Source: Bin87 sp965261925 (GTDB taxonomy: Bacteria > Chloroflexota > Dehalococcoidia > Lucifugimonadales > UBA3495). From it: a DNA stretch of 64,000 nt. Below are positions 44,302-53,802 of this stretch, piece by piece (the first letter of the stretch is position 1; every line of letters starts with the position of its first letter). The notes below the pieces were generated by a model. It worked only from the letters and a program-made list of their open reading frames with translations, had not been told where the DNA came from and did no database searches. Location: positions 1,302,001 to 1,366,000 of the forward strand of contig OZ253486.1 in assembly GCA_965261925.1 (NCBI GenBank), given 5' to 3'. The translations under genes and the position numbers were made by a program.

Positions 44302-45006
44302 ATGTGTGGGCGATTCGGGCTGTTCGCCGAGTTGGGGGAACTGGCCGGCCATTTTGATTTTGGGCCGGAGCCTTTGCGAGGCGTTTATTCTCCTCGCTGG
44401 AACATCCCTCCGACCGTGCCCGTCCTGACGGTGCTCCAGGGCGGCGATGCCCGCTCGGCAGGCATGATGCGCTGGGGTCTGACGCCGTCCCGAGGGGGGA
44501 ACAGCGGGTCGGCTCCGCGCTTCGTGTTCAACGCGCGGGCGGAGACCATCGACCAGCGACCCATCTTCCGAAACGCGTTCGCGGCCCGTCGTTGCCTGGT
44601 GCCGGCCAATGGGTTCTACGAATGGAAAGCCGGAGCGGGACGGAACAAAACGCCCCAGTGGGTCTCACACCAACACGGTCACCCCGTCGCCTTCGCGGGC
44701 ATCTGGTATGCCCCACAGACCCACGGCGAGGGGCAGGCGACCTGCGTGATCATCACCACCGCGGCGAATAACCTGCTGGCGCCCATTCACGACCGCATGC
44801 CGGTTATCCTGCCGCCGGATCAGTTCGACCGGTGGCTCTCCGACCAGACCGAACCCGACACTTTGCTGCCGTTATTGAGCAGCCAGGATTGGCCGGAAAT
44901 GTCGGTGCGCGAGGTCTCTTCGGCGGTCAACCGGGTAGCCAACGATGGACCGCATCTCATCGATTACGGCGGCCGGGGCGGAACGCCGCCACGCCTGTTC
45001 TCATAG
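44302..45006 (+). CDS. SRAP-domain (YedK/HMCES) protein
   Basis: 234 residues. 'MCGRFGLF' (Cys2 forms the DNA-protein cross-link after Met removal), 'RWNIPPTVPV', 'FNARAETID', 'RRCLVPANGFYEWK' and 'HDRMPVILPPDQFDRWL' are full SRAP motifs with the catalytic Asn, Glu and His. It shields abasic sites in single-stranded DNA. It follows dnaN on the same strand with its own upstream region. Confidence 0.93.
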   Translation: MCGRFGLFAELGELAGHFDFGPEPLRGVYSPRWNIPPTVPVLTVLQGGDARSAGMMRWGLTPSRGGNSGSAPRFVFNARAETIDQRPIFRNAFAARRCLVPANGFYEWKAGAGRNKTPQWVSHQHGHPVAFAGIWYAPQTHGEGQATCVIITTAANNLLAPIHDRMPVILPPDQFDRWLSDQTEPDTLLPLLSSQDWPEMSVREVSSAVNRVANDGPHLIDYGGRGGTPPRLFS

Positions 45007-45035
45007 ATAAATTCCCCCGGCGTGACTACCTCAGA

Positions 45036-47258
45036 TCAGTCGTTTCCCACCTGGGCTGCGTCGGAGACCAGGTCCATTTCGGCGTCGTCTTCGGGTTCGT
45101 CAGCGACGGGCTCGGGCGGGTGCAAAGGCAGGATGATGGTCAACTCCGTGAACTCGCCGGGCTCGGACTCAACCAGTATCTCCCCGCCGTGACGGCGAAC
45201 GATGTCGTTGCAGATCGACAGTCCGAGGCCAGTGCCTTTGTCCGTAGGTTTAGTGGTGAAGAAGGGGTTGAACATCTTTTCGATGACGTCCGGCGGCATC
45301 CCGACGCCATTGTCCCGGATAGATACGCAGATTTGGTCGTCATCGTGCCGAGTGGACAGCCACAGGGTGGGCGAGTAGTCGGACCCTCCCCCGTCTTGCG
45401 TCAGGGCAATCCGTTTTTCGTTGGTCGCGTAGCAACCGTTGTTGACGATATTCAGGAAAACGCGGCCCAGGTCCTGGGGATTGACGTCGATTTCGCCCAT
45501 TGATTCGTCAAAGTCGTACTGCAGGTCCAGTTGGAAGGTGTCGTCTCCCGCCCGGGTGCTGTGGTAAGCCAGTCGGGCGTGTTCATCCAGCAGGTTGCTG
45601 ATGTTCGTGGGTTGATGTCCCACGGATTCGCGGCTCATCATCAGCATGTCGTGCACGATACGGTTCGCTCGGTCTCCGTGGCTCCGTATCCGCTCCAGGT
45701 TTCCGCCCAACTCGCTGAAGATGTCTTCGACCAGGTCTTGTTGCTCTTCGTTCAGCTGACCGTCCTCGCTCTCATCCAGCGTTTCCTTCAACTCCTCCAG
45801 CAACTCTTCTGAAACCTCGGAGAAGTTTTTCACGAAGTTCAACGGGTTCCGGATTTCGTGCGCGACTCCGGCAGTGAGCTCACCCAGCGCCGCCAGTTTT
45901 TCCCGCATCACGATCTGGCCCTGGGCCGTGTTGAGGTCCGACATGGCCTGCTCGAGTTCGCCGTTCTTGCCCTGAAGCTCTTCGGCCAACTCCTCCACCA
46001 GGTTCAGACGCTGGATCTCAATGGCGTGCTGCCGGAAGACCTCCAGCGCCGCCGCCATTTCGGCCACCTCGTCGCGGCCCTTGATTTCGGCCCGGGCGTC
46101 CAAATCTCCACCAGCCATTTGCCGCATCCACTGCGACAGCATGTCGATGCGGTGCAAAAGGACCCGGCCCACGAACAGCCACGCGATCAACACCGCGCCC
46201 ACGATGCTGAAGCCGGTGATGGCCAGCAGCAGCGTGCGGCCCGTGAAAATCGCCTGGTCGGAGGCTGCGGTGGCGACCTCCGCGCTGTTCCGGGCGGTCT
46301 GAACCAGGAACTCCATTTCGTCGAGTAACAGAACCGCAATGTCGTGGTTATTGGCAAGCAAAACCACCTGGAGGTCCGCCACTTCGAGTTGACGTGAGCG
46401 CGTTTCGAAACTGTTCTCATTGCCCTGTCCCAATTCCAGCAAACGCGAGAAGAGAGGCGTGAGTTCCGAGTGGATTTCGGTGCCGGACAATCGGCTCAGG
46501 TTACGATTGATGTGGAAGACTGAGGATTCGAATCGTTCCCGCAAGGGCTCGATCAAAGACGGATCTGAAACTGTGCTTGCGCTAGCGAGAATCTGCGTCG
46601 CGATGTTGACATTGCTCTGTAGTTCGGACAGGTAATGGAATCGGGTAAGTTCGTCCTCCGCGCGATACGCCACTTCCTCTGCCGGAGGTTCTCCCAATTC
46701 TCGGTAACCGGTAACCGTATAAAACAGTTGATCGTCGCGGGCCGGAGCAACGATATGGTCGAGCTGAAATCTGAGGTCGGTCAACTCGCTTTGCAGCGCG
46801 TCCGACTGCTGTTCCAGGGCAAACCGCTCCGATATGCCCTTTTTCATGTCATCGATGTTGAGCAGCAGGGTGTCTGAGTAGGCCAGTATGCGGTCGAACT
46901 GTTCTTTCTCCGGGTCATCGGCTCGATTTTCCAGGATCGCCAACTGCTCTTCGAACGCTCGGTGGGCCTCGCCAATGCGGGCGCTGACTACGGCAACCTC
47001 GTCCCCGTCGGTGGAGGTGGGCAGCGCCGCAGCATCCGCCACCAGGGCGCTGCTGAATTGAGCGACGTCGAATGCGGCTGCCAGATCCGGAACGCTCCGC
47101 TCGTTCACCTGGTTCTGAGCATCGCCGACTTGGTCGAAGGAAAACCATCCCACCAGTGCCGCCGCAAAAGTGAGACAGACCGCCCCTCCGAGGGCCAGGT
47201 ACAACTGGGAGGAAATGCGGTAACGGAGTTCGAGGATCCTGGTCAGTGTCGCCATCAT
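45036..47258 (-). CDS. Membrane sensor histidine kinase (HAMP, HisKA, ATPase)
   Basis: 740 residues, ATG 47258 overlapping the previous stop. A short N-terminus and a first membrane helix near residue 20 ('LALGGAVCLTFAAALVGW') are followed by a long helical outer region (about 45-335), a second helix ('LLLAITGFSIVGAVLIAWLFV'), HAMP, a coiled coil, and 'GELTAGVAHEIRNPLNFVKNF' with the phospho-His. The ATPase boxes 'FLNIVNNGCYA', 'DNGVGMPP', 'FFTTKPTDKGTGLGLSI' are all intact. Last gene of the five-gene operon; the ligand may be delivered by the lipoprotein before it. Confidence 0.9.
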   Translation of the reverse strand: MMATLTRILELRYRISSQLYLALGGAVCLTFAAALVGWFSFDQVGDAQNQVNERSVPDLAAAFDVAQFSSALVADAAALPTSTDGDEVAVVSARIGEAHRAFEEQLAILENRADDPEKEQFDRILAYSDTLLLNIDDMKKGISERFALEQQSDALQSELTDLRFQLDHIVAPARDDQLFYTVTGYRELGEPPAEEVAYRAEDELTRFHYLSELQSNVNIATQILASASTVSDPSLIEPLRERFESSVFHINRNLSRLSGTEIHSELTPLFSRLLELGQGNENSFETRSRQLEVADLQVVLLANNHDIAVLLLDEMEFLVQTARNSAEVATAASDQAIFTGRTLLLAITGFSIVGAVLIAWLFVGRVLLHRIDMLSQWMRQMAGGDLDARAEIKGRDEVAEMAAALEVFRQHAIEIQRLNLVEELAEELQGKNGELEQAMSDLNTAQGQIVMREKLAALGELTAGVAHEIRNPLNFVKNFSEVSEELLEELKETLDESEDGQLNEEQQDLVEDIFSELGGNLERIRSHGDRANRIVHDMLMMSRESVGHQPTNISNLLDEHARLAYHSTRAGDDTFQLDLQYDFDESMGEIDVNPQDLGRVFLNIVNNGCYATNEKRIALTQDGGGSDYSPTLWLSTRHDDDQICVSIRDNGVGMPPDVIEKMFNPFFTTKPTDKGTGLGLSICNDIVRRHGGEILVESEPGEFTELTIILPLHPPEPVADEPEDDAEMDLVSDAAQVGND

Positions 47259-48547
47259 TTGTCTGTGCTCCCCAATACATCCTCCGGCAAGACATCCAGG
47301 GGGACGTATGCGCCGTCCTCTCCGATCATAGTCAGGTAGACGGCGTCAGACCATTGGTTGCCTTCTTCCTGGCTGAATCGTAATTCCATGCCGGTCATGT
47401 CGATTGGCTGGGCGTTCCGCAGCACGCTCAAAAAACAGGCTCTGGTCAGATCGATATCGCAGCGGTCCAGACCGGCGATCGCCAGGCGACCGGCCATGTA
47501 CCCTTCCAATGACACGAACCCCGGCTCCACCTGGGGGTCATATTCTGCCAAAGCTTCCCGGTAGGCGGCAACAACCGGGTTCGAAGTATCGGTTGGAAAG
47601 GGAACGACCTGGGTAACGATTACGCCCTGGCCGTTTTCGCCCAACTCTTTGGCCAGGGCGTTGCTGCCTACGAATGAAACAGTCATGAACACGGGGTTCA
47701 TTCCAATCTCCCGCGCCCATGTGATAACAGCAGCCACCGGTTGGTAGGCGCCCACGACAATCACTGCCTCGGGACGCCCTTTCCGTACGTCGAGCAGACC
47801 GGTTTTCACCGCGGTGGTATTTCGCTGATACAGTCCCACGGCTACCGGCGCCAGGTAGCGTCGGTGCAGAGCGGCGTTCGCGCCGTTGAATCCCGCCCGG
47901 CCAAAAGAGTCGTCCTGGTACATGACCGCGATGCGCTCGATGCCCAGGTCCTCCGTCAGGCGTTCGACCATCTCTTCGGTTTCCTGGTTGTAGGAAGCCC
48001 TCAGGTTGATCACGCTGCGGAGCTTGGGATCGCGCAGGAAAGCGGCTCCGGTGAAAGGAGCGATGTAGGGTACGCCAGCGGCTTCCGCCACCGGCACGGC
48101 AGAACGCGATGTCGGGGTGCCAACCGCGCCAATCAACGCGAAGATATCCTCTTCTTCGACGAGTTCGATGGTACGGGAAACCGCGAGTTCGGGCTCGTAG
48201 GTATCGTCGCGCGTCACCAACTCCAGGCGGCGACCGTGCACTCCGCCGGCGCGGTTGACCTCGGCAAACGCGGCCCGAATACCGTGGCGCATGCCGATGC
48301 CCAACTGCCCCGCGGGGCCGGTGAACGCCGCAGATTGCCCGAATACTATTCGGTCCTCGAATATACCCGGATCCTCGATGTCCGCGGGAGCAAGGCGGTT
48401 GTTACCTCGCGGCGTGGACTCGGGCGTGACATCCACGGGACCGGCGATGGCGCCGGCGTTTGTGTCGGGGCCGCAAGCGGCCAGCACAAGCAGACACAGG
48501 ACCGCGATGGTCGAGAACGTTTTGGCGACAGGGTTGGCCCGGAACAC
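47255..48547 (-). CDS. ABC-type branched-chain amino acid-like substrate-binding lipoprotein
   Basis: 430 residues. 'IAVLCLLVLAACG' is a lipoprotein signal with Cys anchor. The Leu/Ile/Val-binding fold follows: 'RIVFGQSAAFTGPAGQLGIGMRHGIRAAFAEVNRAGGVHGRRLELVTRDD', 'GAVGTPTSRSAVPVAEAAGVPYIAPFTGA' and 'IAVMYQDDSFGRAGFNG'. No permease or ATPase genes are near; the stop overlaps the start of the sensor kinase, so a sensing role is likely. Confidence 0.88.
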   Translation of the reverse strand: MFRANPVAKTFSTIAVLCLLVLAACGPDTNAGAIAGPVDVTPESTPRGNNRLAPADIEDPGIFEDRIVFGQSAAFTGPAGQLGIGMRHGIRAAFAEVNRAGGVHGRRLELVTRDDTYEPELAVSRTIELVEEEDIFALIGAVGTPTSRSAVPVAEAAGVPYIAPFTGAAFLRDPKLRSVINLRASYNQETEEMVERLTEDLGIERIAVMYQDDSFGRAGFNGANAALHRRYLAPVAVGLYQRNTTAVKTGLLDVRKGRPEAVIVVGAYQPVAAVITWAREIGMNPVFMTVSFVGSNALAKELGENGQGVIVTQVVPFPTDTSNPVVAAYREALAEYDPQVEPGFVSLEGYMAGRLAIAGLDRCDIDLTRACFLSVLRNAQPIDMTGMELRFSQEEGNQWSDAVYLTMIGEDGAYVPLDVLPEDVLGSTDK

Positions 48548-48665
48548 CGACTAGCCTCTGATCTCAGCGGATGACGGCGTTGCGGCGTGCAACGGTAGCA
48601 ACAACAGCCTGGCGACCATGCGAGGAAGCGCTGGCGAAATGCAGTCGAGACCGCAACCGCCCGAG

Positions 48666-49079
48666 TCACTCCGACTTGAGCTTGGTCATGGCCAGCTTGT
48701 TCTTACCGTCCTCTCTGCTGTACCGCAATTCGTCCATCATGGACCGTACCAGGTGGACGCCCAGCCCGCCGACGGCACGGTCGCCCAATGGGGCGGAAAT
48801 ATCCGGAGTCTCCAAGTCGTCCAGGGGGTTGAACGGCCGGCCGTTGTCCGAAATCTCTACGGTGATGCTCTCCGCGTCGGAAGCGAGCGAGATCTCGATT
48901 TCCCCGGTGGCGCCGCTGTAATTAACGATGTTGACGCCCAATTCTTCCAGCACCAAATTCAGCTTGAATACGAGGTCCGGCGGCCAATTGTCGTGTTCGG
49001 CGAATTCTTCGAGGGCCACCGGGATCAATTCAAGCTGCTCATGGCTGGGCGTTATCTTCAAAACCACTGGGGTGATCAT
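48666..49079 (-). CDS. RsbW-like anti-sigma factor serine kinase
   Basis: 137 residues. A GHKL ATPase: 'FKLNLVLEELGVNIVNYSG' (N-box), 'VEISDNGRPFNP' (G1) and 'GGLGVHLVRSMMDEL' (G2). In partner-switching systems it phosphorylates the STAS protein and sequesters a target regulator. It overlaps the phosphatase stop by four bases (ATGA). Confidence 0.88.
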   Translation of the reverse strand: MITPVVLKITPSHEQLELIPVALEEFAEHDNWPPDLVFKLNLVLEELGVNIVNYSGATGEIEISLASDAESITVEISDNGRPFNPLDDLETPDISAPLGDRAVGGLGVHLVRSMMDELRYSREDGKNKLAMTKLKSE

Positions 49080-50251
49080 GGTACCGTCTCATTGCGGCGG
49101 AAGATGAGGCAGGTGATGTCATCGAACTGCGCGACATTCCCGGCGAACTGGTTCACGGCGTCAAAAACGGCCTGGCTGGCCTCGTCAGCCTCCCGGACCG
49201 GATGAGACGTGAATACCTGCTTCAGCCGCTCCATCCCGAATTCCTCGTCGCCCTCATTCACGGCCTCGGTGACACCGTCAGTGTAGAAAACAACGGTATC
49301 GCCCGCGGCGATGGAGATCGTTGTTTCGTCATAATTCATGCCCGGCATTACGCCCAACGCGATCCCATTGGTACCAGGCAGCACCGTCGAAGTGCCATCA
49401 ACATGGACGACGAGAGGAGCATTGTGACCGCCGTTGGCGTAGTTCATTTCACCGGTCGTCGGATCGTACACCGCGTAGAAAAGGGTGACGAACATCATGG
49501 CGTCGTTATCGTCGTACAGCAGGTCATTTACTTCAGAGAGGACCTCGCGCGGGGACTTGAGCCCCATGGCCGCGCTCTTGAGGAGGGTGCGGCTGGCCAT
49601 CATGAAAAGCGCGGCGGGCACCCCCTTGTCCGAAACGTCCGCTACGGCCAGCCCGATGCGACCGTTGTTCAGGTAAATAACGTCGAAAAAGTCGCCTCCC
49701 ACCACCCTGGCGGGGGTCATGCTCCCGTGTATCTGAAATCCTGGGAAACGAGGGAATTCCGTGGGCAGGATCGACTGCTGCATTTTGTTGGCGACGTCGA
49801 GCTCGTTTTCCAAGGCGACCAGCCGCTCCCGTGACGCCGTTGCCGCTCGCCACGCTTCAAGGTTGGTCAACGCCCGCTCAATGGTTATTCGCAGGTCTTC
49901 AAAATCGACCGGTTTGGTGACGAAATCGAACGCCCCAAGGTTCATAGCGGAGCGAATGTTTTTCATATCTCCATAAGCGGATATGATCACGGCATGTATG
50001 TCGGGCGCCACCTCGGGTATATGCGACAACAACGCCAACCCATCCATCTGGGGCATGTTGATGTCGGACAACACCATATCGATTTCGTTGTCCTGATTGA
50101 GCGTTTCGAGCGCTTCCACCCCATTCTGCGCAAAGACGAATTGGTAACGTCCCGAGCGGATCGCCCGTCGCATCCGCTGCAATACCAATGGCTCCAAGTC
50201 AGGCTCATCGTCGACCACGAGTATCCGGTATGGCCCTGAGGTATCTGCCAT
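49076..50251 (-). CDS. Response regulator with PP2C (SpoIIE/RsbU) phosphatase domain
   Basis: 391 residues from ATG 50251. REC (about 1-125) has a complete phospho-site: 'ILVVDDEPD', 'VLSDINMPQMDG', 'VIISAYG' and 'FVTKPV'. A helical linker leads to a PP2C-type SpoIIE phosphatase: 'VGGDFFDVIYLNNGRIGLAVADVSDKGVPAALFMM' and 'VVFYTDGVTEAVN' with the metal Asps. It should dephosphorylate the STAS protein when its REC is phosphorylated, and the histidine kinase in the operon is the natural donor. Confidence 0.92.
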   Translation of the reverse strand: MADTSGPYRILVVDDEPDLEPLVLQRMRRAIRSGRYQFVFAQNGVEALETLNQDNEIDMVLSDINMPQMDGLALLSHIPEVAPDIHAVIISAYGDMKNIRSAMNLGAFDFVTKPVDFEDLRITIERALTNLEAWRAATASRERLVALENELDVANKMQQSILPTEFPRFPGFQIHGSMTPARVVGGDFFDVIYLNNGRIGLAVADVSDKGVPAALFMMASRTLLKSAAMGLKSPREVLSEVNDLLYDDNDAMMFVTLFYAVYDPTTGEMNYANGGHNAPLVVHVDGTSTVLPGTNGIALGVMPGMNYDETTISIAAGDTVVFYTDGVTEAVNEGDEEFGMERLKQVFTSHPVREADEASQAVFDAVNQFAGNVAQFDDITCLIFRRNETVP

Positions 50252-50327
50252 AATTCCATCCCTGACGGGCATCTGCGCCCGTTCACCATGTATTTCGGGT
50301 CGCGAAGCCGGTCGAACCTGAAAAGGG

Positions 50328-50666
50328 CTAACCCTTCAGCGCTGCGATAGCTTCTTCCTGCGACGGATGGATAGCAATGACCTGGTCGAAACCGCTGATT
50401 TCGAAAACTTCCCGTACCGTACCGGTCAGCGCGCACAGCGCGAAGCCAGAATTCTGCCGCTGCAAGGTTTTTGCGGTCTGCAGAACCACCCGGAGCCCCG
50501 CACTACTGATATAGGTGAGTTTCTCCATGTCGAGGATCACGACCTGGTCAGTGGTTTCGATCGCTGCATCCAGATCTTCGAGGAAGCGCTGCGCGTTGGT
50601 ACTGTCCACGCGTTCGGCAGCTTCAATGATCAAAGTGCCCTGATTCCTCTGGAAATCAATTGCCAT
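50328..50666 (-). CDS. STAS-domain anti-anti-sigma (RsbV-like) factor
   Basis: 112 residues from ATG 50666. 'VVILDMEKLTYISSAGLRVVLQTAKTL' holds the Ser-Ser at the phosphorylation loop, and the length is exact for a stand-alone STAS protein. First gene of the operon STAS, REC-PP2C, RsbW-like, lipoprotein, kinase. No sigma factor gene is present in the operon, so the final target is elsewhere. Confidence 0.92.
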   Translation of the reverse strand: MAIDFQRNQGTLIIEAAERVDSTNAQRFLEDLDAAIETTDQVVILDMEKLTYISSAGLRVVLQTAKTLQRQNSGFALCALTGTVREVFEISGFDQVIAIHPSQEEAIAALKG

Positions 50667-51032
50667 GATGCTGTCTCCTGAATTGCGCTGGCAGTTAGTT
50701 GGAGGCACTGGTGAACACCGAAATGCCCCGCGCCAGTGGCTCTTGCCGAGTGTCGGTGAATTGTATCATCGAATCGAATTTTGTGTACCCTGGGCCCAGT
50801 CGGTTCATCGCACATATGTCTGATCCCGACCCCAACAGTGGCGATATTTTCGCCATTCCATGTTGTCGATGTGCAAGGCACGTCTGCAAGTGTCTCGCTC
50901 CCAGCGCGGTGACTGAACTCCGCCGGCTGACCCAGTGCGTTGACGGAACTGTCACCGACAAATAGACTGCCCCCAATTCGCACGTCTTTAGGGCTCCGAT
51001 AGGGAGGAGAACCACTTGGGAGGAGAACCAGG
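50667..51032. other. Divergent intergenic region
   Basis: About 366 bases between the STAS operon (minus) and the selenoprotein gene (plus). A minus-strand TACAAT lies at 50760-50765 with a poor -35. At the right, GGGAGGAGAACCA occurs twice (51002-51014 and 51018-51030); the second copy is the ribosome site for 51033. Confidence 0.5.
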
Positions 51033-52757
51033 ATGAAGCTGCAGATCATGTCCCCGGCCGCGGCGCGCGTCGACTTCAAGGTCCCGCCGGCCCCCCGTCT
51101 GGAAACCCTGGAAGGCAAGACCATCGGCCTCTACAACAATATGACCGGGGGAGCCGAGGTGGCCGTCAACCGTGTCGCCGAGCACCTCGGCCGCCGCTTT
51201 CCCAACGTGAATTTCGAGAGCTACGGCGGCAGCCTGCGGGACGGCCGGCCAGTGCTGAGCCGTGGCGTGCATATCGACGATGAGGAAGCGGCAGTCATTG
51301 CCACCGAGGTTGACGCAATGGTGGGCGCCGCCGCCCATTGAGGGGGCTGCACGTCGTGGCTTGCCCACGACATGGTTGCCATGGAAAAGGCCGGCGTGCC
51401 CGCAGTTGGCATCGCCGCCCGCAGTTTCGCCCGGGCCTGGCAGTCCTGCGTCGATGGCTGGGGACAGCCCTCCACCGCTTTTGTCACCATCCCCCACGCT
51501 TGCACCGGACAGCAGCCCGACTATATCCACAAGATGGTGGACGAGCAAATCGATAACATCATTCTCGGTTTGACCCGCATGTCCGCGTCCGCTGATATTT
51601 CCGGCGGAGTCAACGGCCACAGTGAGACCGACGTGTTCACGGTGGAACTGGACGACACGCCGCTGGGCTTGGACGCGGTCAATCGCTTCATGGAAGAGCG
51701 CGACTGGAGCGACGGCATGCCCATCGTTCCGCCGACGCCGGCCGCCGTGGAGGCCATGCTCAAAGGCACCAGGCGTGACCCGCAGGACGTGGTGATGGTG
51801 ATGGAGCCCGGCTTCGGCCTGGCCACCGTCGAGAAAATAGCGATCAACGCGGTGATGGCCGGTTGCCAACCCGCGCAGTTCCCCATCCTGCTGGCCGCCC
51901 TCGAGTGTATCGCCCAACCCGAGATGAACCACCGGGACATGCAGGTGTCCGGCCACACCGAGGCTCCGCTCATCCTGGTCAACGGCCCTGCCGCCGCCAG
52001 GGCGGGCATCAATTGCGGCACGTCGGCCATGGGTCCGGGTGTAGTCAACAAGGCCAACACCGCCATCGGCCGCGCTCTGCGTCTGTGTCTGATCAACATC
52101 GGCTACTGTAAAGCCGGCGCCGGCGACCCGAACTTCATCGGGTTGCCCACCAAGTTTGGCATGTGCATCGCCGAGAACGAAGAGGTCAGTCCCTGGCAGC
52201 CCTATCATGTGGACAAGGGGTTCCGACCGGACGAAAGCGCGGTCACCGTGATTACCGTCACCGGCCCCACCGATATTCTCGACAACGCCTCGAAGAACCA
52301 CGAGGATACGCTGAACAACATCGCTTCCATGATGTTCTACCGCCACGCCGGCGGTGGAAGCTGGATCAAGGGCCGGCAGTCTGCCCAGGTGGGGCACACC
52401 AATCAGCGGGTTGAGTACCAGAGCCCCTATCATCCCGTCATTCTCAGCCCATCCCGCGCGGTGATCCTGGCCGAGGCTGGCTTCAGCAAGCGGGACACCC
52501 AGGAGTGGTTGCACGAGCATTGCCGTGCCTCGCTGCGAGACGCCATCGGCCCCGCCGGAATGCCTGCCGACGCCGACGGCAAGTGGCTGCGCCATCGGGA
52601 ATTGCAGCGCCTGGCCGACGATCCCGACGCCACCATCCCCGCGTTGGAAACCCCGGAGCAGTACCTGCTGTTCGTAACGGGCGGCTCCACTCACTACGCC
52701 AATTTCTTCTATGGCACCTACGGCATCGCCACCATGCCGGTGGAGGACACCGCGTAA
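51033..52757 (+). CDS. Fused selenoprotein: UGSC-like domain joined to partner domain, in-frame TGA
   Basis: One frame of 575 codons with a single internal TGA at 51339-51341 (codon 103), flanked by '...DAMVGAAAH-U-GGCTSWLAHDMVAMEKAGVPAVGIAARSF...'. Residues 1-180 are homologous to the UGSC protein at 25977 on both sides of the TGA, and residues from about 215 to the end to its partner at 26547 ('RDWSDGMPIVPPT', 'VEKIAINAVMAGCQPAQFP', 'MGPGVVNKANTAIGRALRLCLINIGYC', 'CIAENEEVSPWQPYHVDKGF'). ATG 51033 has GGAGGAG eight bases upstream. A seven-bp SECIS-like hairpin follows at 51353-51371. The enzyme activity is unknown. Confidence 0.88.
51353..51371 (+). promoter_or_regulatory. Bacterial SECIS-like hairpin
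   Basis: GTCGTGG (51353-51359) pairs perfectly with CCACGAC (51365-51371), loop CTTGC, starting 12 bases after the TGA. The loop lies at +19 to +23, exactly as in the 26190-26209 hairpin. This spacing fits SelB-dependent recoding. Confidence 0.7.
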
Positions 52758-52884
52758 AAGCGGCGTACGTACCACGCCGGCCGACGGATTGCCGGCCGAG
52801 GACCCGGTATCGCAATTGGATGACGATACCGGACCTAAAGCAGCGGAATGGCCGCAGAAACGACATTAAAATTTCCACACGATA

Positions 52885-53802
52885 ATGTCATCTTCACACC
52901 ACAAAGCAGTGCCCAGGCCGCGGGAGACGGCGGAAATCCGCATGCCCGACGGCACCTCAGTCGTCTTGCGTCGCCATGGCAACCCCTCCGGGCCGCGCAT
53001 AGTGTTCAGCCACGGCAACGGACTGGCCGCAGACCTCTATTACCCGCTGTGGTCACTGCTGACTGACCGCTTCGATCTCATCCTCCACGACCTTCGCAAC
53101 CACGGCTGGAATCCGGTCTGGGAGCGGCGGACGCATAACTTCCCCGCCTTCGTCAGCGACCACCAACATATCGCCGCGGTCATAGCCGCCCGCTTTGGCC
53201 AAAAGCCCCTCATCGGCGTCTTTCACTCCGCATCGGGCATATCGGCGCTGCTCAGCCAGATGGCCGACAGGAGCACCTTTGCCGGCTTGGCCCTGCTAGA
53301 CCTGCCCGTGTGCCCGCCGGGGCGGTCGCCGGGTGACCTCGCGGCCATTGGCGACGTGGCGGCGCAACGGGCACGCCAGCGCATAACGCAGTTCGGCCGT
53401 CGCCAAGATCTGACCAAGGCGCTCTCCCGTTCCCCATCCTTTCGGCTTATACCCGCGGGGACGCTGGAACTGTTCGGTCGGACCACGCTGCGGGCGTCCC
53501 CGTGGGGTGGGTATGAGCTTTGTTGCCCGCCAGAGTACGAGGCCCAAATCTACGAGTACGGATTCGGCTGGGCGATGCAATTACACGACACTCTGGAACG
53601 CCAGGGCCTTTCCTGTCCCGTGAAGGCAATCGGTTCCGACTCGACGATGCCGAACTCGTTTATGCCGTCTATGGACCTGAGCAATCTGGTCGCGATGGAT
53701 TACGATTTCATTCCGGGGTCAACCCATTTCCTGCCGCTGGAATTCCCGGCAGAATGCGCGGCAATGATTGTGGAGTTTCTGGATGAACATGGCTTAACAT
53801 GA
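52885..53802 (+). CDS. Alpha/beta hydrolase
   Basis: 305 residues. 'RIVFSHGNGLAADLYYPLW' (oxyanion HG), 'LILHDLRNHGWNP', 'LIGVFHSASGISALL' (Ser nucleophile in H-S-x-S-G) and a final 'STHFLPLEFP' (His) make a complete triad candidate. No signal peptide and no clear ribosome site; the start could be a little downstream. It follows the fused selenoprotein by about 130 bases on the same strand. Confidence 0.8.
   Translation: MSSSHHKAVPRPRETAEIRMPDGTSVVLRRHGNPSGPRIVFSHGNGLAADLYYPLWSLLTDRFDLILHDLRNHGWNPVWERRTHNFPAFVSDHQHIAAVIAARFGQKPLIGVFHSASGISALLSQMADRSTFAGLALLDLPVCPPGRSPGDLAAIGDVAAQRARQRITQFGRRQDLTKALSRSPSFRLIPAGTLELFGRTTLRASPWGGYELCCPPEYEAQIYEYGFGWAMQLHDTLERQGLSCPVKAIGSDSTMPNSFMPSMDLSNLVAMDYDFIPGSTHFLPLEFPAECAAMIVEFLDEHGLT

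Noticed and set aside
51339..51341. TGA as a nonsense mutation in a pseudogene
   Set aside because: The frame is intact on both sides, a second related locus has a TGA in the same motif place, and SECIS-like hairpins follow both.
50988..52775. A 595-codon open frame on the minus strand opposite the fused selenoprotein
   Set aside because: Its composition (His/Gly/Val/Asp-rich, no domain) is that of a GC-rich shadow frame, and the plus strand has clear homology to another locus.
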